Assembly: GCA_018399715.1 (NCBI GenBank)
Contig: JAGYNR010000010.1
Span: 1-39,944, forward strand
Origin: Desulfobacterales bacterium
GTDB taxonomy: Bacteria > Desulfobacterota > Desulfobacteria > Desulfobacterales > SKZT01
DNA length: 39,944 bases
Reading direction: 5' to 3'
In this document: piece by piece, positions 31,345 through 39,763 of the stretch
Position numbering within the stretch: the first letter of the stretch is position 1
Layout of the letters: every line of letters begins with the position of its first letter
Notes under the pieces: generated by a model
The model's input: only the letters and a program-made list of their open reading frames with translations
Told to the model about the DNA's origin: nothing
Databases searched by the model: none
Made by a program: the position numbers and the translations under genes

Positions 31345-33285
31345 TTACCAGGGATTGAATGCTTTTACCTGTTTGCAGAAATGTTTTACCATAGAGGTAT
31401 CATGGCTTTTTTGGTATCGAAGCTGGACATAAAGCCGGATAATTTCGTATACATCAGGCTTTAAATCCGGTCGTTTTTGGGCGATGTAACCGGCAAAATC
31501 TACCGGTCCCTGATTCGATAACCGTGGATGCCCGATTTTTTTTAGTTTTTTGCAAAACTTTTCGTAACATATCTGAACCCGATCCTTTTTTGTGGCTGGG
31601 GCTCTGAGTTGAAAAAATACATATAGCCCCACTGTCAGAAAAATTGTCCCACAAATCAGTGAGAAAACAGTTAACAATCCTTTCAATGATTTCATCCGGA
31701 TTCCCAGACGCTCTATCAGCGCTCTTTGCTCCAGGTATGAATACCCGCTGAACCATGCCTCCCAACTGGTACTAACGGCATCCCAGCCAAAGCGCAATTG
31801 TTTGAACCATTTTACAAACAGACTGCCGGAAAATTCTTTTGTCAGTGTTTCGGAAGTTCCCCCTGTAATTCGTTTCGGCGCTACCGCATAAGTTGGATCC
31901 ACCCGCATCCATCCACTGACTTCGCTCCAGACCTCAACCCACACATGGGCATCTGACTGCCGGACAATCAGATAATTTCCAAATGGATTTACTTCACCGC
32001 CAAGATAGCCGCCTACAATCCGGGCCGGTACTCCTGCCGCCCTCATGAGAAAGGCAAATGCTGATGCGTAGTGTTCACAATACCCTTTTTTGGATCGAAA
32101 CAAAAAATCATCTATGGGGTTTCTGTTTAGCAACGGCGGCTCCAGGGTATATACAAATCCGTTGGTCTTCAGATAGAAAATTGTCTGGTTTATGAGTTGC
32201 TCAACAGAATCCGCGTTACCGGCGAGATCTCCGGCTAGTTTTCGTGATTTGGGGTTGCCCTTTGCCGGAAGCTGCTGTGCCGGGGCAATATCCCATAGCC
32301 GGCCCTTATAAGGCTGAAGATAAGAGGTGATGCAGTAATATTTTTTCCGGTTTACCGGACGCAGATGCCGAAGGGTATAGTCCATATACATACGGCTCCA
32401 TTTCGGCGTTGATGCCGGCCTGTCCAGCGTAAACAGCCATCGCTTGCCATGAGGTTCCAAAGCAATGGTGTAAGTCACGGGGCTTTGTCCTGTCGGAAAA
32501 TACCGGATACCCGGAATCCGGTTTGATCGATGCCAGCTTCTGCCATCAAACTCGTGAAAAACAATTCCCCGCCAGTATAAGTGGTTGGCTCCCGGAATAT
32601 TTTTTTCAAATTCTGCACGAAATACAATATCGTTATTTTTTACCAGCCGGGAGATATTGCCGGGACTGAGTCGCTCCGAAAAACCCGTTGTTGCATCCGG
32701 CATGCCTGAAAGGCCGAAGATACTGCCCTGAATCCGGGGAAACAGTATAAACAAAACGGCCATCAAGGGTATTGCCTGGGCCATAATGATACCGGATAGC
32801 CGAAGCCCCGATTTAAAGGTTGCCGTTGTATCATTTATTAGAATCAATGCTCCTGTGGTGACAAATACAGATAGGAACATATAAATCGTAATGAACAGGG
32901 ATTCGGATTGAAACAGGCTGGTGATCACGATGAAATACGCCAGAAAAAGAGAAATCATCCGGTCCCGGTGTGTGCTGATTTCAAAGGGCTTGAGCGCCGC
33001 CATGATGGAAAGAAGGCCCAGGTAAGCGTTTGGGCCTATTCGCATACCGTATGTTATCAGTAAACCGAAAATGCCGAAAACAGAGAATAAAATGAGAACC
33101 GCACGGTTTGGGCGAGGCCATTGAAACCGCAAAGAAAACAAAAGATATCCCCACATTGCCGCACACCATATAATGATCCATAGCGGTAATCTGCCCAGAT
33201 GCGGCAAAATGGCGATGATGATGGCAAAAATAATGTGTGGAAGATATTTATCCTGATCCCTCACCGATAATTCAATCCTCAGCAT
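31345..33285 (-). CDS. TgpA-type transglutaminase membrane protein (DUF3488)
   Basis: 646 aa. The N-terminal membrane domain has about six helices within 1-190. A periplasmic transglutaminase-like domain has an intact triad: Cys403 in KKGYCEHYASAFAFLMRAAGVPAR, His447 in SDAHVWVEVW and Asp463 in RVDPTYA. One more transmembrane helix (about 545-570) precedes a cytoplasmic C-terminal DUF4129-like tail. P. aeruginosa TgpA has this layout and is essential there; the substrate is not settled. The start overlaps the DUF58 gene by 14 bases, and with moxR this forms the common MoxR-DUF58-transglutaminase cluster. Confidence 0.92.
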   Translation of the reverse strand: MLRIELSVRDQDKYLPHIIFAIIIAILPHLGRLPLWIIIWCAAMWGYLLFSLRFQWPRPNRAVLILFSVFGIFGLLITYGMRIGPNAYLGLLSIMAALKPFEISTHRDRMISLFLAYFIVITSLFQSESLFITIYMFLSVFVTTGALILINDTTATFKSGLRLSGIIMAQAIPLMAVLFILFPRIQGSIFGLSGMPDATTGFSERLSPGNISRLVKNNDIVFRAEFEKNIPGANHLYWRGIVFHEFDGRSWHRSNRIPGIRYFPTGQSPVTYTIALEPHGKRWLFTLDRPASTPKWSRMYMDYTLRHLRPVNRKKYYCITSYLQPYKGRLWDIAPAQQLPAKGNPKSRKLAGDLAGNADSVEQLINQTIFYLKTNGFVYTLEPPLLNRNPIDDFLFRSKKGYCEHYASAFAFLMRAAGVPARIVGGYLGGEVNPFGNYLIVRQSDAHVWVEVWSEVSGWMRVDPTYAVAPKRITGGTSETLTKEFSGSLFVKWFKQLRFGWDAVSTSWEAWFSGYSYLEQRALIERLGIRMKSLKGLLTVFSLICGTIFLTVGLYVFFQLRAPATKKDRVQICYEKFCKKLKKIGHPRLSNQGPVDFAGYIAQKRPDLKPDVYEIIRLYVQLRYQKSHDTSMVKHFCKQVKAFNPW

Positions 33286-34204
33286 CTGACAAGGCCAGTG
33301 TTTTCAAGCAATTATGTCTGTGCCGGTGCCCTTTATCCGGCTGCAGATATTTCCCCGGAAGCTTTAAGCCGTAAGCTATTTTCATGCGATCGGCCTGGAT
33401 GACCATATCCGTAAGCCTGGATATTTTTTTTTCCTTGTCGTCGGCCCGAACCATTGTATAGTCTACTATCACTGAGCGGCTGATCTCATTGGCGAACTGC
33501 TTTGTAAAAAGCCCCTGGCATCGGCCAAGGGATTTCCAGGCGATATGTTGAATGGCATCCCCCGGGCGATATTGTCTGAGTCCCTTGAAATCATCCACAC
33601 CCGCCGTTTGGATTTCTTTTTTTCCACTATTGGTTCCGACACCATCTGCCAAATGAAGCGGCCCGGGAATTGGTTTCGGATAAACCACGACAGAAGTTTC
33701 TATATTCAGTTTTGACCAGGCTCGAAACAGTCCGATGGGAAAACGTGTAAAAATGGTCAGCTTTCCGGGTAAATGAAGTCCGCGTCGCTTGGTTTTTGCT
33801 GTTACTTTCACCGTTGTCGGGTTTTTGGCAAAGACCGTTTCAAAACAGTGTGCCTCTTTTTTAAATGCGAATCCAATACTGTTTCGCTGCAATGTATCTG
33901 AGCGGGTCACCACATCAAAGACAGCAGTTTCTCCGGCAAACACCGGTGATGCCGTTACCGATAAAATATTTAGCCCTAAAAGATTTCGCCAGGTATAAAT
34001 GATTGAAACAAGGGCCATGCTTCCCAAAAGAAATACGAGAAGAAATCCAAGATTATTGTTGTAATTAATCGAGCCAATCAGCATACCAAGTAAAACCAGT
34101 AGAAACAATATCCCGTAAACGGTGGGAAAAATATATATCCGGTTCCGGGTTAACCGGATTGGGAGCGATACATCCTGTGGAGCAAACCAAAAACGTTTCT
34201 TCAA
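33272..34204 (-). CDS. DUF58 protein of a MoxR cluster
   Basis: 310 aa from a TTG at 34204 that overlaps the moxR stop (TTGA). The open frame extends to 34360, but that part lies antisense to nothing and inside moxR in another frame, with a composition unlike a protein domain, so it is rejected. Two transmembrane helices (about 25-70: YIFPTVYGILFLLVLLG and a second) precede a cytoplasmic domain with the DUF58 signature GVDDFKGLRQYRPGDAIQHIAWKSLGR, followed by a VWA-like end. The family is thought to be a substrate or partner of MoxR ATPases. Expected to act with the flanking genes. Confidence 0.88.
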   Translation of the reverse strand: MKKRFWFAPQDVSLPIRLTRNRIYIFPTVYGILFLLVLLGMLIGSINYNNNLGFLLVFLLGSMALVSIIYTWRNLLGLNILSVTASPVFAGETAVFDVVTRSDTLQRNSIGFAFKKEAHCFETVFAKNPTTVKVTAKTKRRGLHLPGKLTIFTRFPIGLFRAWSKLNIETSVVVYPKPIPGPLHLADGVGTNSGKKEIQTAGVDDFKGLRQYRPGDAIQHIAWKSLGRCQGLFTKQFANEISRSVIVDYTMVRADDKEKKISRLTDMVIQADRMKIAYGLKLPGKYLQPDKGHRHRHNCLKTLALSDAED

Positions 34205-35118
34205 ACCGGTACCGAAATTTCTTTGAATATATCCATCAGTTTGGAGCGGGGAATCTCGGTTCTGTCCTGACGGGTATGCAACCGATGGCTGGTTACCCAC
34301 GGAAGAACCCTCTGAAGATCTTCCGGAATGGTATAATCTCTTCCTTGTAGATATGCCCATGATCGGGCTGCCCTGGAAAGTGAAAGGCCGGCTCTCGGAG
34401 ACAGTCCCACATGGAAATAGGGAGACGTACGGGTAAAATGAAGGATATCCTGCAGATAATCCAGAAAGGCATCTGATGTGTGCACATGGGTAATTTGTTC
34501 CTGGATGCTTAAAACATCATCTTTTGATATGCAAGGGGACATATTTTTAATCGTGATCCGGGCATCCTCACCTTTTAGAATCATTTTTTCCGCTTTACGA
34601 TCCGGATATCCGATTTCAATGCGCATCAGAAACCGGTCCATCTGAGATTCCGGCAAGGGAAAAGTTCCGGCATATTCAATCGGGTTTTGCGTGGCAATCA
34701 CGAAAAAAGGCTGGTTTAATTGCCGGGTTTGTCTCTCAATGGTGACCTGCTCCTCCTCCATGGCTTCAAGCAGAGCGCTTTGGGTTTTGGGATTGGCACG
34801 ATTGATTTCATCCACCAAAAGCACCCGGGTAAATATCGGTCCCGGATGAAAGTGAAATTTGCCGGTGTTCTGATCGAAAACAGAAACGCCGATAATATCA
34901 CCGGGCAGCATATCGCTGGTGCATTGTATCCGCTGAAAGTCAAGGCCAAGACATTTGGCAAGCACCTTGGCCAGTGTGGTTTTGCCGATACCCGGCAGGT
35001 CTTCTATTAACAGATGACCTCCGGCAAACAGGCAGGTAAGCGCCAGTCGTACATGGGCATTTTTACCCCGCACGACACTGCTGATTTGCTGAACAATATG
35101 TTCAAATGCTTCATTCAT
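34201..35118 (-). CDS. moxR: MoxR-family AAA+ ATPase
   Basis: 305 aa, normal length. Walker A LPGIGKTTLA (about 41-50), Walker B LLVDEINRANPKTQSALLEAMEE (Asp103-Glu104), sensor 1 ATQNPIEYAGTFPLPESQMDRFLMR, and a C-terminal lid with SPRAGLSLSRAARSWA carrying sensor 2. MoxR proteins act as chaperone-like ATPases on VWA or DUF58 partners. Here the DUF58 gene follows with a stop-start overlap, and the Sec-containing peroxiredoxin-like gene precedes by 33 bases. No good Shine-Dalgarno is seen, so translation may depend on the upstream gene. Confidence 0.93.
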   Translation of the reverse strand: MNEAFEHIVQQISSVVRGKNAHVRLALTCLFAGGHLLIEDLPGIGKTTLAKVLAKCLGLDFQRIQCTSDMLPGDIIGVSVFDQNTGKFHFHPGPIFTRVLLVDEINRANPKTQSALLEAMEEEQVTIERQTRQLNQPFFVIATQNPIEYAGTFPLPESQMDRFLMRIEIGYPDRKAEKMILKGEDARITIKNMSPCISKDDVLSIQEQITHVHTSDAFLDYLQDILHFTRTSPYFHVGLSPRAGLSLSRAARSWAYLQGRDYTIPEDLQRVLPWVTSHRLHTRQDRTEIPRSKLMDIFKEISVPV

Positions 35119-35151
35119 AACTAAACTTGATATATAAAAATTGAAAAACGT

Positions 35152-35694
35152 TTATTTTAAACCATCTTTTTTTAATGCCAGCAGACTATCAACGGATGGA
35201 TTATCGGAGGGGTCTTTTGAATAGTAGGCATATCGGATATCACCGGCAGTGTCGATTAAAAAGACACCGGACATCTGCATCACATTATCTTTGGATATAC
35301 CGGGCATATGACCCTTTGCCAGTGTTTTTAACCCGTTCAACCATAAGGATGGTGAGGCCAATGCAGCAACGGAAACTTTTTTGAGTCCATATGCGTGATA
35401 CAGGATTTTTTCAGGATCGCAGATGATAGGAAGTGACGGAGAAAATTGTTTTCTAAATGCTTCTGCTTCATCAGGATTTCCCAGCCCCACCAGTATGATT
35501 TGAAAACCAGCGGATTCAAACTGTGGTTTAAAACGATGCAACTGCACCGTCAGCTCGCGGGCAAACGGTCACCCAAAATGTCGGAGAAAAACAAGAAACA
35601 TCGGCTCCTTTATCCATAAATTGCTGAGACGGTGTACGGCCCGGTCGGAAAATATTACCTCGGCATCCGGTGCTTTTTGATAGGGTTCTAACAT
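35152..35694 (-). CDS. Selenoprotein: AhpC/TSA-like peroxiredoxin with in-frame TGA (Sec42)
   Basis: 180 residues if TGA (complement of 35569-35571) is read as selenocysteine. The ATG at 35694 follows AAGGAAAAAT. Read through, the protein runs MLEPYQKAPD..., then FLVFLRHFG-Sec-PFARE, then ILVGLGNPDEAEAFRKQF, PIICDPEKILYHAYGLKKVS and SGVFLIDTAGDIRYAYYSKD: a complete thioredoxin-fold AhpC-TSA_2/Prx-like2 protein with Sec exactly where relatives have catalytic Cys (FLRHFGCxFCRE). The +3 Cys of relatives is Ala45; Cys92 is the only Cys. A SECIS-like hairpin follows the TGA. Without recoding only a 131-aa fragment from a GTG at 35547, lacking the catalytic site, would be called. moxR follows 33 bases later. 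Confidence 0.87.
35533..35550 (-). promoter_or_regulatory. Bacterial SECIS-like hairpin
   Basis: On the minus strand ACGGTGC pairs with GCATCGT (seven pairs, one G-U) around the loop AGTT. The loop begins 24 bases after the TGA and has G at its second position. This fits the published bacterial SECIS description: an apical loop with an early G, roughly 16-37 bases after UGA. Confidence 0.75.
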
Positions 35695-35747
35695 GTATAT
35701 TTTTCCTTTTTTTGTTTACCATTAATTGCTCATTGTTTAATTTTAAA

Positions 35748-35777
35748 ACTATATCTTGTAACTATAATTATTGTCAA
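35748..35777 (-). promoter_or_regulatory. Promoter for the selenoprotein-moxR operon
   Basis: On the minus strand TTGACA (35777-35772), 18-base spacer, TATAGT (35753-35748). Five of six -10 bases match. It lies in the 138-base divergent region and gives a leader of about 45 bases. Confidence 0.55.
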
Positions 35778-35832
35778 CCAATGAAGGAAATGCTAATTTT
35801 TTTACAAAACTAAAATGAATTATAAGGAAAAA

Positions 35833-37209
35833 ATGATGAAATCGTATGATGTGATTGTGATTGGTTCCGGAACGGCAGGACAAACAGTTGCTTATGAATT
35901 GAATAAACAGGGATTATCCGTAGCAGTTGCAGAAAAAAGCGACCGGCCGGGTGGGGTATGCGCTCTTTCGGGTTGCCAGGCCAAAAAATGGTTTTATGAG
36001 GGAGCGGAAATTATTGCCAAATCCCATCATTTAAAAGGTAAGGGCATCCGTAGTGCCCCTCTTGCCAATTGGTCTGAATTTTTGTCGGCTAAAAATGCGT
36101 TTACAGCAGCGGTACCGGGCAATACGATAGATGGTTTCGATAAGGCAAGCATCGACTTTATAGCCGGTACGGCCCGTTTTACAGCTAAAGACACCATCAC
36201 CATAAATGATTCCCGGTTAACCGCGCGGTTTTTTGTGATTGCCACTGGTGCTTATCCCATGCCCCTGCCTGTCCAGGGAGCTGAGCATATGATTACCAGT
36301 TGGCAGTTTTTGGATCTGCCATCTCTTCCTGCCAGGTTTGTTTTTATCGGAGGAGGATTCATTTCTTTTGAATTTGCGCATTTTGTTGCCCGCTTAGGGG
36401 ATATGCCCAACCGGCAGACAACTATCCTGGAAGCTTCTTCCCGGCCGCTGGGTCCGTTTGATGCCGAAATGGTCTCTTTATTGGTGGCGGCATCTATGGC
36501 CGACGGGATTGATATTCAATCCGATGTCAAGGTGACCGGCATTCAATCCGAAAAAAATGGATTTCGGGTGATAACCGATAAGACCGATTACATGGCGGAC
36601 ATGGTTGTCCACGGCGCAGGCCGCATTCCAAGCATTGACGATTTAAACCTGGATATTGCAGGAGTGGATTATTCCAAAAAAGGGATCACAGTGAATTCCC
36701 GAATGCAGACAACCAATCCGAAAATTTATGCAGTGGGCGATTGTGCCGCCACCATTCAGTTGGCCCGGGTAGCCGACCATGAAGCCATGGCGGCCGCAGG
36801 CGACATTGCCGGAAACAATAGTGACTGGAAAGATATGGATTATACGGCGGTTCCGTTTGTTTTGTTTTCGTATCCCCAGTACGCCATGGTGGGCAAAACC
36901 GAACAGTCTCTTGTGGATGAAGGGGTCCCGTTTACAAAAAGTTTTGGTAAAAATCTTCGTTGGCCGACGTATCGGCGGGTTGGGATGGAACATGCCGCAT
37001 ACAAGCTTTTGGTTGACAAGGATGGATATTTTCTCGGTGCCCATATTCTGTCGGATAATGCCACCGGGCTGATTAATACCATCCGCATGGCGATGCTAAA
37101 CCGGATCACCGCAGATACCTTGTATCGCCAGCATATTATGTCGCCGTATCCATCGAGGGAAAGTGATCTCATCTATATGTTGAAGAGCATCCTGATAGAT
37201 CATCATTAG
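35833..37209 (+). CDS. FAD/NAD(P) disulfide-oxidoreductase-like protein
   Basis: 458 aa from the ATG at 35833, which has AAGGAAAA upstream; an ATG at 35815 would add six residues. FAD Rossmann motif VIVIGSGTAGQTVAYE (7-22), redox-active CxxxxC in PGGVCALSGCQAKKW (Cys43, Cys48), ATGAYPMPLP, NAD(P) motif FIGGGFISFEFA, and the second FAD motif KIYAVGDCAA. This is the pyridine nucleotide-disulfide reductase class I fold. The C-terminus reads HIMSPYPSRESDLIYMLKS where lipoamide and glutathione reductases have the active-site HPTxxE, so the catalytic His-Glu pair is not conserved. The electron acceptor is unknown. It is divergent from the selenoprotein gene, which makes that protein a possible partner. 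Confidence 0.87.
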   Translation: MMKSYDVIVIGSGTAGQTVAYELNKQGLSVAVAEKSDRPGGVCALSGCQAKKWFYEGAEIIAKSHHLKGKGIRSAPLANWSEFLSAKNAFTAAVPGNTIDGFDKASIDFIAGTARFTAKDTITINDSRLTARFFVIATGAYPMPLPVQGAEHMITSWQFLDLPSLPARFVFIGGGFISFEFAHFVARLGDMPNRQTTILEASSRPLGPFDAEMVSLLVAASMADGIDIQSDVKVTGIQSEKNGFRVITDKTDYMADMVVHGAGRIPSIDDLNLDIAGVDYSKKGITVNSRMQTTNPKIYAVGDCAATIQLARVADHEAMAAAGDIAGNNSDWKDMDYTAVPFVLFSYPQYAMVGKTEQSLVDEGVPFTKSFGKNLRWPTYRRVGMEHAAYKLLVDKDGYFLGAHILSDNATGLINTIRMAMLNRITADTLYRQHIMSPYPSRESDLIYMLKSILIDHH

Positions 37210-37276
37210 TTTTGTTGATGACGTGGAGACATAAAGTGTATGCGTTTTTTCACCCTTTAGGAGAAGGATTATAACC

Positions 37277-38257
37277 ATGACAGGAAAAATAAAAAGTTGG
37301 GTGGGGCGTCGCGGCAAACAGAAAAAACGTGGCAATTTAAAGGAAGATGTAAAAGTCGTGACAAAACTGTTAAACGAGCAAATCCGAAAATGGGAGGTGC
37401 TGAAGGATGTGAGCCCACTTGACGGAAGCATCGATCCGTTGGTCGAGGCGATCCAGCGGTTTCAGTCTGATGTTCTTCTGATGAGGAAGCCAGATGGACG
37501 AGTTGATCCAAAAGGGTTAACGTTTGATATTCTAAAAAAATCCAGAAAAATGAACTTCCCTGAAGTGCTCATGGTAAGTCTTAGAGAGATGTCAGAAAAA
37601 CCCGTTGGTGATATTTCTCCTAATGTCTGGAGGTCTGCCATGAGAAGTCTGTGTTATCATTATTCCTGTCTTAAACTGTACAAGCCCTATTTGGTGACGA
37701 TAGTTGATTTTACCAAGCCGTCCAATGAAAAAAGGATGTGGATCGTAGATATCAAAAAACGAAAGTTGTTGTTGGGAAGCCCTTTCCATGTAGGACATGG
37801 TAAAGGTGGAGGCAAAATGCAAAGTGGGAAAAGGGCACCCAAAAACACATCGGATTCGATACCCAAAAATTTTTCGAATCAAACGGGCAGCTACTTGTCA
37901 TCATTAGGGGCATTTGTGACACTTAACATATGCAAAAAACCTTTAGGAAAATTTTCGGATAACAAAGACCGTATAACTTTGAAAATTGATGGGTTGGATG
38001 GGTCTGTCAATAACCGTGCATTCAACAGGGGCATCTACTTTCATGCAGCCAGCTATGTAAAGCCAAAAGAAAATCCAAAACATGTCGGCTGTAGTCATGG
38101 GTGCTTTGTTACCCAGGAGCGCATCAACGAAAAAATTATTCCCGTCATCAAAAACGGATCGTTTGTTTACGCCTACGGCCCAGGCGTCAAAAAAATATCT
38201 GATCAATATATTGCCGAAGTTCAGCCATTCGCTAAATGGCTTATGGCTCAAAAATAA
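37277..38257 (+). CDS. L,D-transpeptidase-type (YkuD_2) protein with N-terminal PG-binding-like domain
   Basis: 326 aa. After a very basic start (GKIKSWVGRRGKQKKRG) a domain at about 24-85 has the pattern VTKLLNEQI...LDGSIDPLVEAIQRFQ...KPDGRVDPKGLTFD, resembling peptidoglycan-binding modules. The C-terminal domain has the YkuD_2 signature LDGSVNNRAFNRGIYFHAASYV (His256) and VGCSHGCFVT, with Cys276 as probable catalytic Cys and His274. No signal peptide or transmembrane segment is visible, although its substrate should be periplasmic peptidoglycan. Possible explanations are a non-classical export route or a missed upstream start. AGGAGAAGG precedes the ATG. Convergent with the PEBP gene. Confidence 0.82.
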   Translation: MTGKIKSWVGRRGKQKKRGNLKEDVKVVTKLLNEQIRKWEVLKDVSPLDGSIDPLVEAIQRFQSDVLLMRKPDGRVDPKGLTFDILKKSRKMNFPEVLMVSLREMSEKPVGDISPNVWRSAMRSLCYHYSCLKLYKPYLVTIVDFTKPSNEKRMWIVDIKKRKLLLGSPFHVGHGKGGGKMQSGKRAPKNTSDSIPKNFSNQTGSYLSSLGAFVTLNICKKPLGKFSDNKDRITLKIDGLDGSVNNRAFNRGIYFHAASYVKPKENPKHVGCSHGCFVTQERINEKIIPVIKNGSFVYAYGPGVKKISDQYIAEVQPFAKWLMAQK

Positions 38258-38277
38258 AAACCGTTAGGTTTTATTTT
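38251..38277. terminator. Bidirectional AT-rich terminator
   Basis: AAAATAAAAACC and GGTTTTATTTT pair with one bulged A around GTTA, between the convergent transpeptidase and PEBP genes. A-tract and T-tract on either side would serve both strands. Confidence 0.5.
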
Positions 38278-38723
38278 CTTTCGTAACGACCGATCAACTC
38301 TGTTTGTTCAAGAATATGGCCGCTCATTTCGTTTTCTACGGTGTTTTTGGAAGCTCCTTCTTTGAGACCTAATTCCTTGTCAAGAGCATAGAGTTTAAAA
38401 AAGTAGCGATGCTCCCGGTCCGGCGGGCATGGTCCATAATAATAAAGATTCCCGGCTGTTCCCTTTCCATGAATTCCGGGAGGTTCTTTTCCCTCCGGGA
38501 TCGTATGGGTATCCGGCGGAATATTGAAAACGATCCAATGATCCCACATGCCGTCTTCCCGAAGCCGTTTGGGAACATCGGGATCATCCATAATCAATAC
38601 CAGACTTTTGGTTCCCGATGGGATATTGGAAATTTGCAATGGTGGATTAATATTTTCACCATCACAGGTATATTTCGGGGGTATGATACTATTATGGTCA
38701 AATTCCCTGCTCGAAAGTTTCAT
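38271..38723 (-). CDS. YbhB/YbcL-family (PEBP-like) protein
   Basis: 150 aa, full length for bacterial phosphatidylethanolamine-binding-protein homologues. Motifs: IPPKYTCDGENINPPLQISNIP, the ligand-site segment LVLIMDDPDVP, DHWIVFNIPP, GTAGNLYYYGPCPP and HRYFFKLYALD. No signal peptide, so cytoplasmic. The function of the bacterial members is not established. AAGGAGAAAAAA precedes the ATG. Confidence 0.93.
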   Translation of the reverse strand: MKLSSREFDHNSIIPPKYTCDGENINPPLQISNIPSGTKSLVLIMDDPDVPKRLREDGMWDHWIVFNIPPDTHTIPEGKEPPGIHGKGTAGNLYYYGPCPPDREHRYFFKLYALDKELGLKEGASKNTVENEMSGHILEQTELIGRYERK

Positions 38724-38754
38724 TTTTTTCTCCTTTTACCAAAATTTCTACACA

Positions 38755-39630
38755 TTACAGCCCTGGCAGCGCATCGAGCATCATACTATCAGAGGAAGCA
38801 TTTAACTGAAAACCGACCACCTCTTTGTCCGATGCGTAACCAATGTAAACCTGGGTTTCACTGGTGTTGATAACACAAATTTCGGTCTCCCATGTGTTGT
38901 TACTGGCAACGTGAGGAAAGTAAAGAAGGTTAGAATCCGTTGAAGAACCTGTACCTTTCCATGAATGATAATAAATATTCAAGAGGTCTGTGAACTCTGC
39001 TGTAGCCTTCTGGTTGCCGGCTGCTGTGGGATGACCATCATAACCATCAGGGGAATAGGAGGACACATTGTTATCTACAGTCCGGATGTGCTGAATAGTA
39101 CTGTTCCACCAACGATGGTGATTGCCGGTTTCCTGGCCTACGTCGTTGGTATTGGTATCGCCCCCGTTGCTGGTCAGAACATTATAAAAATCAAACACTG
39201 CAACGTTATTGTAAGGGTAACTGTCCAGCCAGTCATTCACCAGCCAGTTGTTCAGAGCACGGGCATTCGAAGCGGGGTATCCGGTGTCATTCGGAGGTTG
39301 TGGCGGAGATGTTATGAGAACAAACAATTTATCCTGTTGAGTGGCAAAATATTCCAGGATATCATTATAAATTCCCTTTGCATTGCCAACGGTGTGATAG
39401 GTTGATGAAACGTCCTGTCCACGCAACGGGTTGCTTCCGGATGTAGGCGGATCAGAAGCGTTTCCGTCCAGGCCGGAATTGGGATAACAAGATTTAAACA
39501 TTACGATTTCATTTTCACCGCCCGGGTCAGTTGCCAGACGGGAATAATAGTCCACACTCTTTATCGCCCTTGCTCTGTAGTTGCATAAAAGAGTGAAAAA
39601 ATGAGAAGTAAAAAGCCTGCAGATGCCCAT
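38755..39630 (-). pseudogene. Truncated SGNH/GDSL-hydrolase-like surface protein
   Basis: The open frame encodes 291 aa, but the homologous part seems to start only near residue 25 (VDYYSRLATDPGGENEIVMFKSCYPNSGL). The preceding residues look like chance translation, and two TAG stops lie in frame shortly upstream. The SGNH domain retains the C-terminal catalytic-type DGYDGHPTAAGNQKATAEF (Asp/His) but lacks the N-terminal GDS/Ser block. The end (LLYFPHVASNNTWETEICVINTSE...) looks like the first half of a surface domain common in deltaproteobacteria, cut off after about 50 residues. I conclude that both ends are lost; a short functional variant is the alternative. Confidence 0.6.
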
Positions 39631-39763
39631 GAAATAAGGTTTAATAAGAATTATCTACTAATTTCTATAGATAAATCGCCATTTCTCTTCGAAGTCGGTA
39701 TCAAGTTGCAAGGACAACTTTTACTCGATGATCAAGTTTTTCAATTCAGCTCATAACAATCTT
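39631..39763. other. Sequence between the hydrolase remnant and the REP-like palindrome
   Basis: No gene seen. This is where the missing N-terminal part of the SGNH gene would be expected; none of its motifs are recognisable here. Confidence 0.35.

Noticed and set aside
34205-34360. N-terminal extension of the DUF58 protein
   Set aside because: It lies wholly inside moxR in another frame and has no domain-like sequence. The TTG overlapping the moxR stop gives the usual N-terminus.
31345-35118. MoxR-DUF58-TgpA cluster as a novel defence or toxin system
   Set aside because: This gene order is widespread in bacteria and all catalytic motifs match the ordinary families.
35152-35547. Reading the peroxiredoxin-like gene as a 131-aa protein from GTG, or as a pseudogene
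   Set aside because: This would remove the catalytic site, although the upstream frame is conserved in motif, has a Shine-Dalgarno and promoter, and contains a single TGA followed by a SECIS-like hairpin. Sec recoding explains more.
35528-35722. 64-codon minus-strand frame across the N-terminus of the selenoprotein gene
   Set aside because: It is in a different frame from the conserved peroxiredoxin-like sequence and encodes no recognisable motif.
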